NCBI GenBank assembly: GCA_028702395.1
Contig: JAQVOV010000069.1
Span: forward strand, 1-7,954
Direction of reading: 5' to 3'
Length of the DNA: 7,954 nt
Origin: Candidatus Omnitrophota bacterium
Lineage (GTDB): Bacteria > Omnitrophota > Gorgyraeia > JABMRN01
Position 1 is the first letter of the stretch. Every line of letters starts with the position of its first letter. This document shows, one piece after another, positions 1-5,398 of the stretch. Under the pieces are notes generated by a model. It was not told where the DNA came from and did no database searches. It saw only the letters and a list, made by a program, of their open reading frames with translations. Both the position numbers and the translations under genes were made by a program.

Positions 1-23
1 CCTGTGAAAGTTAATTCTTTCAT
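1..23 (-). CDS. 5' end of a divergent gene, product unknown (runs off the window)
   Basis: On the minus strand an ATG at 23-21 opens a frame reading MKELTFT before the window edge. It is preceded at 7 nt by GGAGGA (complement of 31-36), a near-perfect Shine-Dalgarno with ideal spacing, and this is the main reason to call a gene from so few codons. The product cannot be recognised from seven residues. The gene is transcribed away from the aminotransferase operon, so 24-227 is a divergent intergenic region. Its leader contains a hairpin involving the ribosome-binding site (separate entry). Confidence 0.55.
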
Positions 24-67
24 GGTACGGTCCTCCTTTTTGTGATTAATTTGGAGTTAACCGTACC
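24..67 (-). promoter_or_regulatory. Leader hairpin covering the ribosome-binding site of the divergent gene
   Basis: GGTACGGT (24-31) and ACCGTACC (60-67) form a perfect 8-bp inverted repeat. In the minus-strand transcript its 3' arm fills exactly the spacer between Shine-Dalgarno and ATG. Inside the stem, CTCC (complement of 53-56) can pair with GGAG of the Shine-Dalgarno (complement of 33-36), leaving a loop of about 16 nt. The folded RNA would therefore hide both the Shine-Dalgarno and the start region. As DNA, the same palindrome could instead be an operator. Seen: the complementarity. Inferred: a regulatory role. Confidence 0.45.
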
Positions 68-153
68 ACTTTTTTTATCTTATTTCAAAGAGCTTCTTCA
101 AAAGCCCACACTTTAGTATACAACACCTCAGAAAACCTCTCGTAAATTACCTC

Positions 154-182
154 TTGAAATCTTAAAAAAAATATGGTAATAT
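154..182 (+). promoter_or_regulatory. Sigma-70-type promoter for the aminotransferase-dehydratase-IDH operon
   Basis: TTGAAA (154-159) is followed after exactly 17 nt by TAATAT (177-182), with TGG at 174-176 forming an extended -10. The -35 matches consensus at 5 of 6 positions and the -10 at 4 of 6. The predicted start near 189 leaves a leader of roughly 40 nt before the first gene. Assignment is by consensus only. Confidence 0.5.
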
Positions 183-227
183 TAATCCTTATTATTTTTT
201 ATCAAACCAAATATAAGGAGAGAAAAA

Positions 228-1394
228 ATGTTGTCTTTATCGAGGAAACTTTCAAAAATTAATCCTTCACCAACTCTTAGTCTTACAGCTCAGGCAAAAG
301 CTATGAAATCACAGGGAATCGATGTTATTAGTTTTGGTGCAGGAGAACCTGATTTTGATACTCCTTTAGCTATTAAAACAGCTGCTAAAAATGCTATTGA
401 TACAGGGTTTACTAAATATACCCCTGCTACCGGAACAGTTGAATTGAAAGAAGCTATTGTAGAAAAACTTTTAAAGGATAATGGATTGAAATATGAACCA
501 TCTCAGATCGTTGTAAGCTGTGGGGCGAAACATAGCCTTTATGGTGTATTGCAGGCGATATGTAATCCTAAAGACGAAGTTATTATTATAGCACCTTATT
601 GGGTTAGTTATCCAGAGATGATCAAGCTTGCTGATGCAAAAGTTAAAGTAATTAAGACGTCTGAGAAAAACGGATTTAGAGTAATACCTAAACAGATAGA
701 AAAAGCTATTACAAAAAAGACAAAAGCCCTTATTCTTAATAGCCCGTCTAATCCTGCAGGAGTTATTTATTCAGAAAAAGAGTTGAAGGAAATTGCCGAT
801 ATTGTTGTTAAAAATAATATTTATGTAATAAGTGATGAAATATATGAAAAACTTACTTATGACGGAGAAAAGCATATTTCAATAGCATCTTTCGGAGAAG
901 ACATAAAAGCTCAGACCATAACAGTAAATGGGGTTTCAAAAGCATATTCTATGACAGGGTGGAGAATAGGTTATTTAGCCGCTAGTAAAGATATTGTTAA
1001 GGGAGTATCTCTTTTACAGGAACATTCAACATCAAATCCATCTTCCATTAGTCAGAAAGCAGCATTAGAGGCCTTAAAAATGGATGAAAGAACTATTAAT
1101 AAAATGACTGAAGAATTTTCAAAAAGACGAACTCTTATGTCATCGTTACTGGATAAAATAGACAAGATAACATACTTTAATCCAAAGGGTGCTTTTTATA
1201 TGTATTGTGATATTTCAAAAACAAAAATGAAAGCTGCAGATCTTGCAAGAAAACTTTTAGACGATAAAAAGGTTGTTGTTATACCAGGAGAAGCTTTTGG
1301 TTCAGACAAACATATACGTTTAAGTTTTGCTACGAGCAGCGAAAATATAACAAAAGGATTGGATAGGTTAAAAACATGGCTAGAACAATTGTAG
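228..1394 (+). CDS. aspC: Aspartate aminotransferase, Thermus/Bacillus (1-beta) type
   Basis: PLP-dependent fold-type I aminotransferase of 388 aa, the usual length, predicted cytosolic; it interconverts aspartate + 2-oxoglutarate with oxaloacetate + glutamate. Visible motifs: GEPDFDTP (39-46), YTPATGT (64-70), NSPSNPAG with PLP-contacting Asn175, SDEIYE with Asp203 and Tyr206, GVSKAYSMTGWR with Schiff-base Lys238 and Arg246, and HIRLSFA with Arg364 for the substrate alpha-carboxylate. Lys101 in CGAKH matches the lysine (Lys109 in Thermus) that binds the distal carboxylate, favouring a dicarboxylic substrate. Some members of this subgroup also transaminate prephenate, which sequence alone does not exclude. 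AAGGAG at 215-220 lies 7 nt before the ATG. It is first in the operon and its last 19 nt overlap the next gene, suggesting translational coupling. The symbol denotes function; aspB or aatA would also be used. Confidence 0.9.
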   Translation: MLSLSRKLSKINPSPTLSLTAQAKAMKSQGIDVISFGAGEPDFDTPLAIKTAAKNAIDTGFTKYTPATGTVELKEAIVEKLLKDNGLKYEPSQIVVSCGAKHSLYGVLQAICNPKDEVIIIAPYWVSYPEMIKLADAKVKVIKTSEKNGFRVIPKQIEKAITKKTKALILNSPSNPAGVIYSEKELKEIADIVVKNNIYVISDEIYEKLTYDGEKHISIASFGEDIKAQTITVNGVSKAYSMTGWRIGYLAASKDIVKGVSLLQEHSTSNPSSISQKAALEALKMDERTINKMTEEFSKRRTLMSSLLDKIDKITYFNPKGAFYMYCDISKTKMKAADLARKLLDDKKVVVIPGEAFGSDKHIRLSFATSSENITKGLDRLKTWLEQL

Positions 1395-2641
1395 AAAAAA
1401 TATTATCAAATCATTCAGGACGTGATCTTCGAGTAGGAGAAGTGGGTATTTGCAATGTTGATTTTTGTTTTGCTCAGGATTCATCAACTCCATTGACAAT
1501 CGAGAGTTTTTATCAACTAGGGCAAAGTGAGGTCTTTGATAAAAATAAAATTGCCATTGTTTTTGATCATTATAGTCCAAGTCCAAACATTGCTGTTTCA
1601 GATATGCACAAAAAAATAAGGGAATTTGCTAAGGACAAAGGGATAAAGATATTCGATGTTGGTGAAGGAGTTGCCAATCAGCTCATTGCAGAGAGAGGTT
1701 TTATAACTGCTGGGGATCTTGTTTTAGGCGCTGATTCACATACATGCACATATGGGGCTTTAAATATACTTGCTTGCGGTATAGGTTCAACGGATCTTGC
1801 TATAACACTTGCGAGCGGAAAAAATTGGCTGCGTGTTCCAGAAACAATTAGCATCACTGTAAACGGGAAATTGCCTGTTGGAGTATATTCAAAAGACATT
1901 ATTCTCCATATAATTAAAGATATTGGACCTAAAGGCGCTAATTATAAGGCTATTGAATTTTATGGTGATACTATTAATAAACTTAGTGTTGAAGGTAGAT
2001 TGACAATTACAAGTATGTCTGTTGAGATGGGTGCTAAATGTTCAATTATGGAAATGGACCAAAAAGTCGAAAAATGGTTCAAGAAACATGATAATAAAGT
2101 ACCAAATGCAGTTTTTGCAGATGATAATGCATCTTACTGCAATAAAAAGGAGTATGATGTAACTGCATTATGTCCTTTAGTTGCAAAACCTCATTCTGTA
2201 GATAATGTTGTTCCTGTTGAAGATATAACAGATGTTAACATTGCACAAGGATTTATAGGTACTTGTACTAACGGAAGATTAGAGGATCTTTCGATCGCAG
2301 CAGCTATTTTGAAAGGAAAAACAGTTCATCCGAAAGTAAAACTTATCATTGCACCGGTTTCCAGAGGTGTTTTTGCTGAAGCTATGAAAAGAGGATTGGT
2401 TGAAATATTTGTTGAAGCTGGAGCTATAATCGTTGCTCCTGGAATAGGTCCGTCAGTTGGGACACATAATGGTGTTCCTGCAGATGGAGAAAATGTAATT
2501 TCAACATCAAACAGGAATTTTAAAGGAAGAATGGGAAATCCTAATGCAAATATATATTTAGCATCGCCTGCAACTGTTGCAGCATCTTGTATTGAAGGTA
2601 AAATTGCTGATCCACGAAAATATAAACGTAAACTTTCTTAA
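1376..2641 (+). CDS. Aconitase / 3-isopropylmalate dehydratase family large subunit, atypical (iron-sulfur ligands lost)
   Basis: 421 aa, full length for the archaeal-type LeuC/HacA large subunit. With the next gene it should form a two-subunit hydro-lyase; the neighbouring isocitrate dehydrogenase suggests citrate/isocitrate as substrate. Conserved: N-terminal TIVEKIL; FDHYSP with Asp64-His65; GADSHTCTYGA (118-128) with Asp120 and His122; GTCTNGRLEDL with Cys297; STSNRNFKGRMG with Arg380 and Arg385; YLASPAT (394-400). Anomalous: the usual PxCGPC segment reads APGIGPSVG, so the second and third [4Fe-4S] cysteines are Ile357 (ATA) and Ser360 (TCA), and GIxHQ reads GVANQ, replacing the conserved His with Asn101. 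No nearby cysteine obviously substitutes. The frame is open and the rest well conserved, so this looks like a divergent functional protein rather than decay. Whether it is an aconitase, a cluster-free enzyme or something else is unknown. The start overlaps the previous gene by 19 nt, with a weak AGG at 1365-1367. Confidence 0.82.
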   Translation: MARTIVEKILSNHSGRDLRVGEVGICNVDFCFAQDSSTPLTIESFYQLGQSEVFDKNKIAIVFDHYSPSPNIAVSDMHKKIREFAKDKGIKIFDVGEGVANQLIAERGFITAGDLVLGADSHTCTYGALNILACGIGSTDLAITLASGKNWLRVPETISITVNGKLPVGVYSKDIILHIIKDIGPKGANYKAIEFYGDTINKLSVEGRLTITSMSVEMGAKCSIMEMDQKVEKWFKKHDNKVPNAVFADDNASYCNKKEYDVTALCPLVAKPHSVDNVVPVEDITDVNIAQGFIGTCTNGRLEDLSIAAAILKGKTVHPKVKLIIAPVSRGVFAEAMKRGLVEIFVEAGAIIVAPGIGPSVGTHNGVPADGENVISTSNRNFKGRMGNPNANIYLASPATVAASCIEGKIADPRKYKRKLS

Positions 2642-2657
2642 TGAAAGGCTTTTGAAC

Positions 2658-3161
2658 ATGGACCATTATGCACATAGATTAAAAATCAAAGATAATATCA
2701 ATACAGATAACATTATTCCTGATATGTATAGGCTTATGTGTGATAAACCTAAAGAATATGAGAAATATGTTTTTCATGACATTGAGCCGGATTTTTACAC
2801 AAAAGTAAAAAAAGAAGATTTCCTTATTGCAGGGGATAATTTTGGATGCGGATCAGCAAAAGAATATGCCCCTATTGCATTAAAGCAACTAGGGCTGCGT
2901 GCAGTTGTTGCTAAGAGTTTTGCACGTATTTTTTATAGAAATGCTTTTAATGTAGGGCTTTTATTATTGGAATGTAATACTAATTATATTGATGATGGTG
3001 ACAAATTAGAATTTCTTCCGGAGCAACATATAATAAAAAATGTAAGTAAAGGGATAAACATCAGTATAAAACCATTACCTTTGATTGTTAAAAAGATCAT
3101 TCAAGATAATGGGGTTATTGAACACATAAAGAAAAATGGAGGGTTTAGAATTGAGTTATAA
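2658..3161 (+). CDS. Aconitase / 3-isopropylmalate dehydratase family small (swivel) subunit, atypical active-site loop
   Basis: 167 aa, typical for stand-alone LeuD-type swivel subunits, and partner of the preceding large subunit. The start at 2658 (MDHYAHRLKI) is chosen because AAAGG at 2644-2648 lies 9 nt upstream and the family motif NTDNIIP follows at residues 15-21; the longer frame from 2577 would run inside the previous gene. Conserved: AGDNFGCGS (58-66), then AVVAKSFARIFYRNAFNVGL (82-101). Anomalous: the almost invariant GSSREHA reads GSAKEYA. Ser66, matching the aconitase catalytic serine, is kept, but the next residues are Ala67, Lys68 and Tyr70 in place of Ser, Arg and His. The substrate-specificity loop, usually of YLRT/YLRL/YLNT type, reads MYRLM at 23-27. 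These changes parallel those in the large subunit, so substrate and mechanism cannot be assigned. The gene lies 16 nt after the large subunit and overlaps the next by 11 nt. Confidence 0.82.
   Translation: MDHYAHRLKIKDNINTDNIIPDMYRLMCDKPKEYEKYVFHDIEPDFYTKVKKEDFLIAGDNFGCGSAKEYAPIALKQLGLRAVVAKSFARIFYRNAFNVGLLLLECNTNYIDDGDKLEFLPEQHIIKNVSKGINISIKPLPLIVKKIIQDNGVIEHIKKNGGFRIEL
3138..3143 (+). promoter_or_regulatory. Ribosome-binding site that sets the TTG start of isocitrate dehydrogenase
   Basis: GGAGGG at 3138-3143 lies 7 nt before the TTG at 3151. The alternative ATG at 3136 overlaps this Shine-Dalgarno and has no purine-rich GGAG-like box of its own upstream. The TTG is therefore the better start. 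Confidence 0.7.
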
Positions 3162-4233
3162 TATTACTTTAATTCCAGGAGATGGAATAGGTCCAGAGAT
3201 AAGTGATGCTATGGTTGCTTGTGTTAACGCAACAGGGGTAAAGATCAATTGGGATAAGCAGGATGCCGGCATGTCACAAATTGAAAAATGCGGGACACCT
3301 TTGCCTGATAGTGTAATTGCATCGATAAAAAAAAATAAGATAGCAATAAAAGGTCCTATAGTAACGCCTGTTGGTACTGGTTTTAGGAGTGTTAATGTGG
3401 CATTAAGAAAGATATTGGATCTTTATGCCTGTGTCAGGCCTTGCAAAAGTTATAAGGGAGTTAGAAGCAGATATACTGATGTTGATATTGTTATTTTCAG
3501 AGAGAATACAGAAGATCTTTATGCAGGTATTGAATTTGAACAAGGGAAAAAGGAAACCTTGTCATTGATAGATAACATAGATAAATTGTCCGGTTCTTCA
3601 ATAAAAAGAGATAGTGGTATCAGCATAAAACCGATATCTGTTCAAGGAACTGAAAGAATTGTCAGAGCAGCTTTTGAATATGCAGTTGCAAATAACAGAA
3701 AAAGAGTCACAGCTGTACACAAAGCTAACATAATGAAATATACTGATGGGCTTTTCTTACACGTTGCAAGAGAAGTTGCAAAAGAATATGAGGGAAAAAT
3801 TGAATTTTGGGACCTAATTGTTGATAATTGTTGTATGCAGCTTGTTCAAAGACCAGAAACAATGGATGTGATGGTGCTGCCTAATCTATATGGAGATATC
3901 CTTTCAGATCTGTGTGCAGGATTAGTTGGAGGACTAGGCGTTGCCCCAGGAGCTAATATTGGAAAAGATTGTGCGCTTTTTGAGCCGACACATGGCAGTG
4001 CGCCGAAATATACCGGGCTTAACAAGGTCAATCCATGTGCATTGATTCTTTCAGCAGTACTTATGCTAAGACATATCGGGGAAAAACAGGCTGCAGATAA
4101 ACTCGAAAAAGCGGTTGCTTCTGTTATTGCAGAAGGTAAAAGTGTTACATATGATTTTAAAGCTGATAGAAATGACCCTACTGCAGTAGGAACAAAAGAG
4201 ATGGGTGAAGCGATAATAGCTAAGATGAGATAA
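3151..4233 (+). CDS. icd: Isocitrate dehydrogenase, short dimeric type, with NADP-type coenzyme residues
   Basis: 360 aa from the TTG start (365 from ATG 3136). Beta-decarboxylating dehydrogenase converting isocitrate to 2-oxoglutarate + CO2. Seen: LIPGDGIGPE (7-16); the isocitrate-specific segment with Ser80, Asn82 and Arg86 followed by LDLY; Arg96 and Arg117; ENTEDLYAGIE with Tyr124; AVHKANIMK with catalytic Lys191; metal-binding aspartates Asp225, Asp249 and Asp253 (NLYGDILSDL); HGSAPKY (281-287). Ser80/Asn82 and the overall closeness to eukaryotic IDH3 and bacterial IDH argue against isopropylmalate or homoisocitrate dehydrogenase. Lys286, Tyr287, Val293 and Tyr334 match the residues that select NADP in the E. 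coli enzyme (Lys344, Tyr345, Val351, Tyr391); the fifth, Arg395, is Ala338, with Arg340 nearby. NADP use is therefore likely though the length is that of NAD-type enzymes. Last gene of the tight operon, overlapping its predecessor by 11 nt. Confidence 0.9.
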   Translation: MSYNITLIPGDGIGPEISDAMVACVNATGVKINWDKQDAGMSQIEKCGTPLPDSVIASIKKNKIAIKGPIVTPVGTGFRSVNVALRKILDLYACVRPCKSYKGVRSRYTDVDIVIFRENTEDLYAGIEFEQGKKETLSLIDNIDKLSGSSIKRDSGISIKPISVQGTERIVRAAFEYAVANNRKRVTAVHKANIMKYTDGLFLHVAREVAKEYEGKIEFWDLIVDNCCMQLVQRPETMDVMVLPNLYGDILSDLCAGLVGGLGVAPGANIGKDCALFEPTHGSAPKYTGLNKVNPCALILSAVLMLRHIGEKQAADKLEKAVASVIAEGKSVTYDFKADRNDPTAVGTKEMGEAIIAKMR

Positions 4234-4251
4234 TAGAACTTTTTTAAAAAA

Positions 4252-4286
4252 GGAAAAAGGTAAAAGGAAAAAGGTAAAAGGGTAGA
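4252..4286 (+). repeat. Heptanucleotide array 1, left arm (GGWAAAA units)
   Basis: Five consecutive 7-nt units beginning with GG: GGAAAAA and GGTAAAA alternate twice (4252-4279, two perfect copies of a 14-mer), then GGGTAGA. It lies just after the isocitrate dehydrogenase stop and a 14-bp perfect AT palindrome (4239-4252). Its reverse complement resembles the right arm at 4332-4366. Positions 4252-4274 versus the complement of 4338-4360 match at 19 of 23, and one of the four differences would be a G-U pair in RNA. Confidence 0.75.
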
Positions 4287-4331
4287 TCGTTCTGGATAGA
4301 ATAAATAAAAGATTCCACAATGATAACCAGA

Positions 4332-4366
4332 TTTTTAACTTTTTACTTTTGCCTTTTTACTTTAAT
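4332..4366 (+). repeat. Heptanucleotide array 1, right (inverted) arm (CTTTTTA units)
   Basis: Five 7-nt units: a leading TTTTTAA, then CTTTTTA, CTTTTGC, CTTTTTA and CTTTAAT. It is the inverted counterpart of 4252-4286 and ends 7 nt before the malate dehydrogenase Shine-Dalgarno. Together the arms could fold into a long, imperfect, mostly A-U stem around a spacer of about 63 nt. Confidence 0.7.
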
Positions 4367-4373
4367 GTGCTAT

Positions 4374-4380
4374 AAAGGAG
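4374..4380 (+). promoter_or_regulatory. Ribosome-binding site that sets the malate dehydrogenase start
   Basis: AAAGGAG lies 5 nt before ATG 4386, whose product begins MKISVIGAGNVG, exactly where this family begins. The frame stays open upstream to an ATG at 4320, but that extension would translate the heptamer array and has no such site. Confidence 0.8.
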
Positions 4381-4385
4381 ATAAA

Positions 4386-5303
4386 ATGAAAATAAGCGTT
4401 ATTGGCGCTGGCAATGTCGGTGCAACACTAGCTATGAGAATAGTAGAATCAAATATGGCAGATGTAGTTCTTGTTGATATTTTAGATGGGCTGGCAAAGG
4501 GAAAGGCTGTTGATATATCGGATGCTGCACCTATTCTAGGACACGAGAAAAATATAGAAGGCACAACAGATATCTCAAAAATAAAGGATTCAGATGTAGT
4601 TGTAATGACTGCTGGCCTTGCAAGAAAACCTGGCATGTCTAGAGATGATCTAATTGGCAAAAATGCTGCAATAATTGGTGCAGTTGCGCAAGCTATAAGA
4701 ATTAATTGCCCAAAAGCTATAGTTGTAGTTGTCACAAACCCATTGGATGTGATGACCTATCATATGATAAAAATCACAGGTTTTAGTAAGAACAAAGTTC
4801 TTGGTATGGCAGGTACACTGGATAGCTCAAGGTTGATAAATATCTTGGCGGAGCAGTTAAATGTAGAACGTAAGAGTATTGAAACCATTGTATTAGCTTG
4901 TCATGGAGATACTATGGTGCCTGTTCTATCTGCTACAAAAGTTAATGGTAGACCTTTATATGAAGTTCTTCCTAAAGAAAAGATTGAAGAGGTTATTAAT
5001 AAAACAAAGTTTAGAGGCTCCGAGATCGTTGAATATTTGAAAACAGGAAGCGCTTATTATTCTACTAGTGCAGGTGTTTTACAGATATTGAATGCAATAA
5101 AAAATGATACAGATCAAATCCTTCCGGTTTCAGCATATCTTGATGGGGAATATGAAATAAAAGAATGTTGTTTAGGTGTTCCCGTTAAGATTGGAAGAAA
5201 CGGAATAAATGAAATCGTAGAGATCACTCTTACAGCGGAAGAGAGAGCAGCTTTACAAGAGTCAGCACAGAAGACGATTGAGATGATAAGAGTATTGAGT
5301 TAA
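4386..5303 (+). CDS. mdh: Malate dehydrogenase, NAD-dependent, LDH-like type
   Basis: 305 aa, the normal length of the LDH-like tetrameric malate dehydrogenases. It interconverts malate + NAD+ and oxaloacetate + NADH in the cytosol. Seen: dinucleotide fold GAGNVG (7-12); Asp31 at the end of the second strand, which favours NAD over NADP; the mobile loop LARKPGMSRDDL with Arg80 and Arg86, where Arg80 marks malate rather than lactate dehydrogenase; VVTNPLD with Asn119; GTLDSSR with Asp147 and Arg150; catalytic His174 in ACHGDTMVP. The two residues before that His are Ala-Cys where Gly-Gly is common, a mild oddity. Oxaloacetate is also a product of the aminotransferase at 228-1394, linking the genes. 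It is separated from isocitrate dehydrogenase by a 152-nt repeat-bearing gap with no convincing promoter, so read-through from the operon is possible. A likely terminator follows. Confidence 0.93.
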   Translation: MKISVIGAGNVGATLAMRIVESNMADVVLVDILDGLAKGKAVDISDAAPILGHEKNIEGTTDISKIKDSDVVVMTAGLARKPGMSRDDLIGKNAAIIGAVAQAIRINCPKAIVVVVTNPLDVMTYHMIKITGFSKNKVLGMAGTLDSSRLINILAEQLNVERKSIETIVLACHGDTMVPVLSATKVNGRPLYEVLPKEKIEEVINKTKFRGSEIVEYLKTGSAYYSTSAGVLQILNAIKNDTDQILPVSAYLDGEYEIKECCLGVPVKIGRNGINEIVEITLTAEERAALQESAQKTIEMIRVLS

Positions 5304-5309
5304 TTGTTA

Positions 5310-5344
5310 GAGCTACGAGCTTCGAGCTACGCGTCGCGAGCTTT
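5310..5344 (+). repeat. Heptanucleotide array 2, left arm (GAGCTAC units)
   Basis: Five consecutive 7-nt units: GAGCTAC, GAGCTTC, GAGCTAC, GCGTCGC and GAGCTTT. By count 21 of 35 bases are G/C, standing out in AT-rich surroundings. The reverse complement of 5310-5326 matches 5423-5439 at 15 of 17 positions, the second arm lying inside the next gene. The last two units run into a T-tract and can form a terminator. Confidence 0.8.
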
Positions 5345-5347
5345 TTT
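5325..5347 (+). terminator. Possible intrinsic terminator of malate dehydrogenase, built from the repeat array
   Basis: AGCT at 5325-5328 plus CGC at 5330-5332 pair with GCG at 5336-5338 plus AGCT at 5339-5342. This gives 7 bp with one bulged A and a GTC loop. A run of six T (5342-5347) follows or completes the stem. It begins about 20 nt after the malate dehydrogenase stop. Stem quality is modest. Confidence 0.4.
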
Positions 5348-5398
5348 GATGATTCTAAAAACAGTTTTAAAGATATATCAGGATAAAGGAGTTTTATA

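Noticed and set aside
115..120. Minus-strand TATACT as -10 of the divergent gene
   Set aside because: The hexamer is good, but there is no acceptable -35 at 16-18 nt and no extended -10, so it remains a guess.
1380..1899. Minus-strand open frames at 1380-1586 and 1678-1899
   Set aside because: They lie antisense within the large dehydratase gene, show no recognisable protein motifs, and fall in a region whose + strand frame is clearly coding.
2577..2657. Longer start for the small dehydratase subunit
   Set aside because: It lies in another frame of the large-subunit gene, and AAAGG at 2644-2648 with the family start supports ATG 2658.
3151..4233. 3-isopropylmalate or homoisocitrate dehydrogenase instead of isocitrate dehydrogenase, given the LeuCD-like neighbours
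   Set aside because: Ser80/Asn82 followed by LDLY, plus the ENTEDLYAGIE and AVHKANIMK segments, fit isocitrate dehydrogenases much better.
4297..4302. TAGAAT as -10 of a separate malate dehydrogenase promoter
   Set aside because: No -35-like hexamer at the right distance; the chance of such a match in AT-rich DNA is high.
3846..4320. Minus-strand open frames at 3846-4031 and 4066-4320
   Set aside because: They are shadows of the isocitrate dehydrogenase gene and of the T/A-rich repeat gap; the low-complexity phenylalanine-rich product reflects the repeat.
4252..4366. CRISPR array or transposon ends
   Set aside because: Units are 7 nt with no spacers, and there are no long terminal repeats, target duplications or transposase. 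The structure is a minisatellite-like array.
4320..4385. In-frame upstream extension of malate dehydrogenase (22 residues, hydrophobic, signal-peptide-like)
   Set aside because: It would be a translation of the T-rich heptamer array. The Shine-Dalgarno at 4374-4380 and the family N-terminus both point to ATG 4386.
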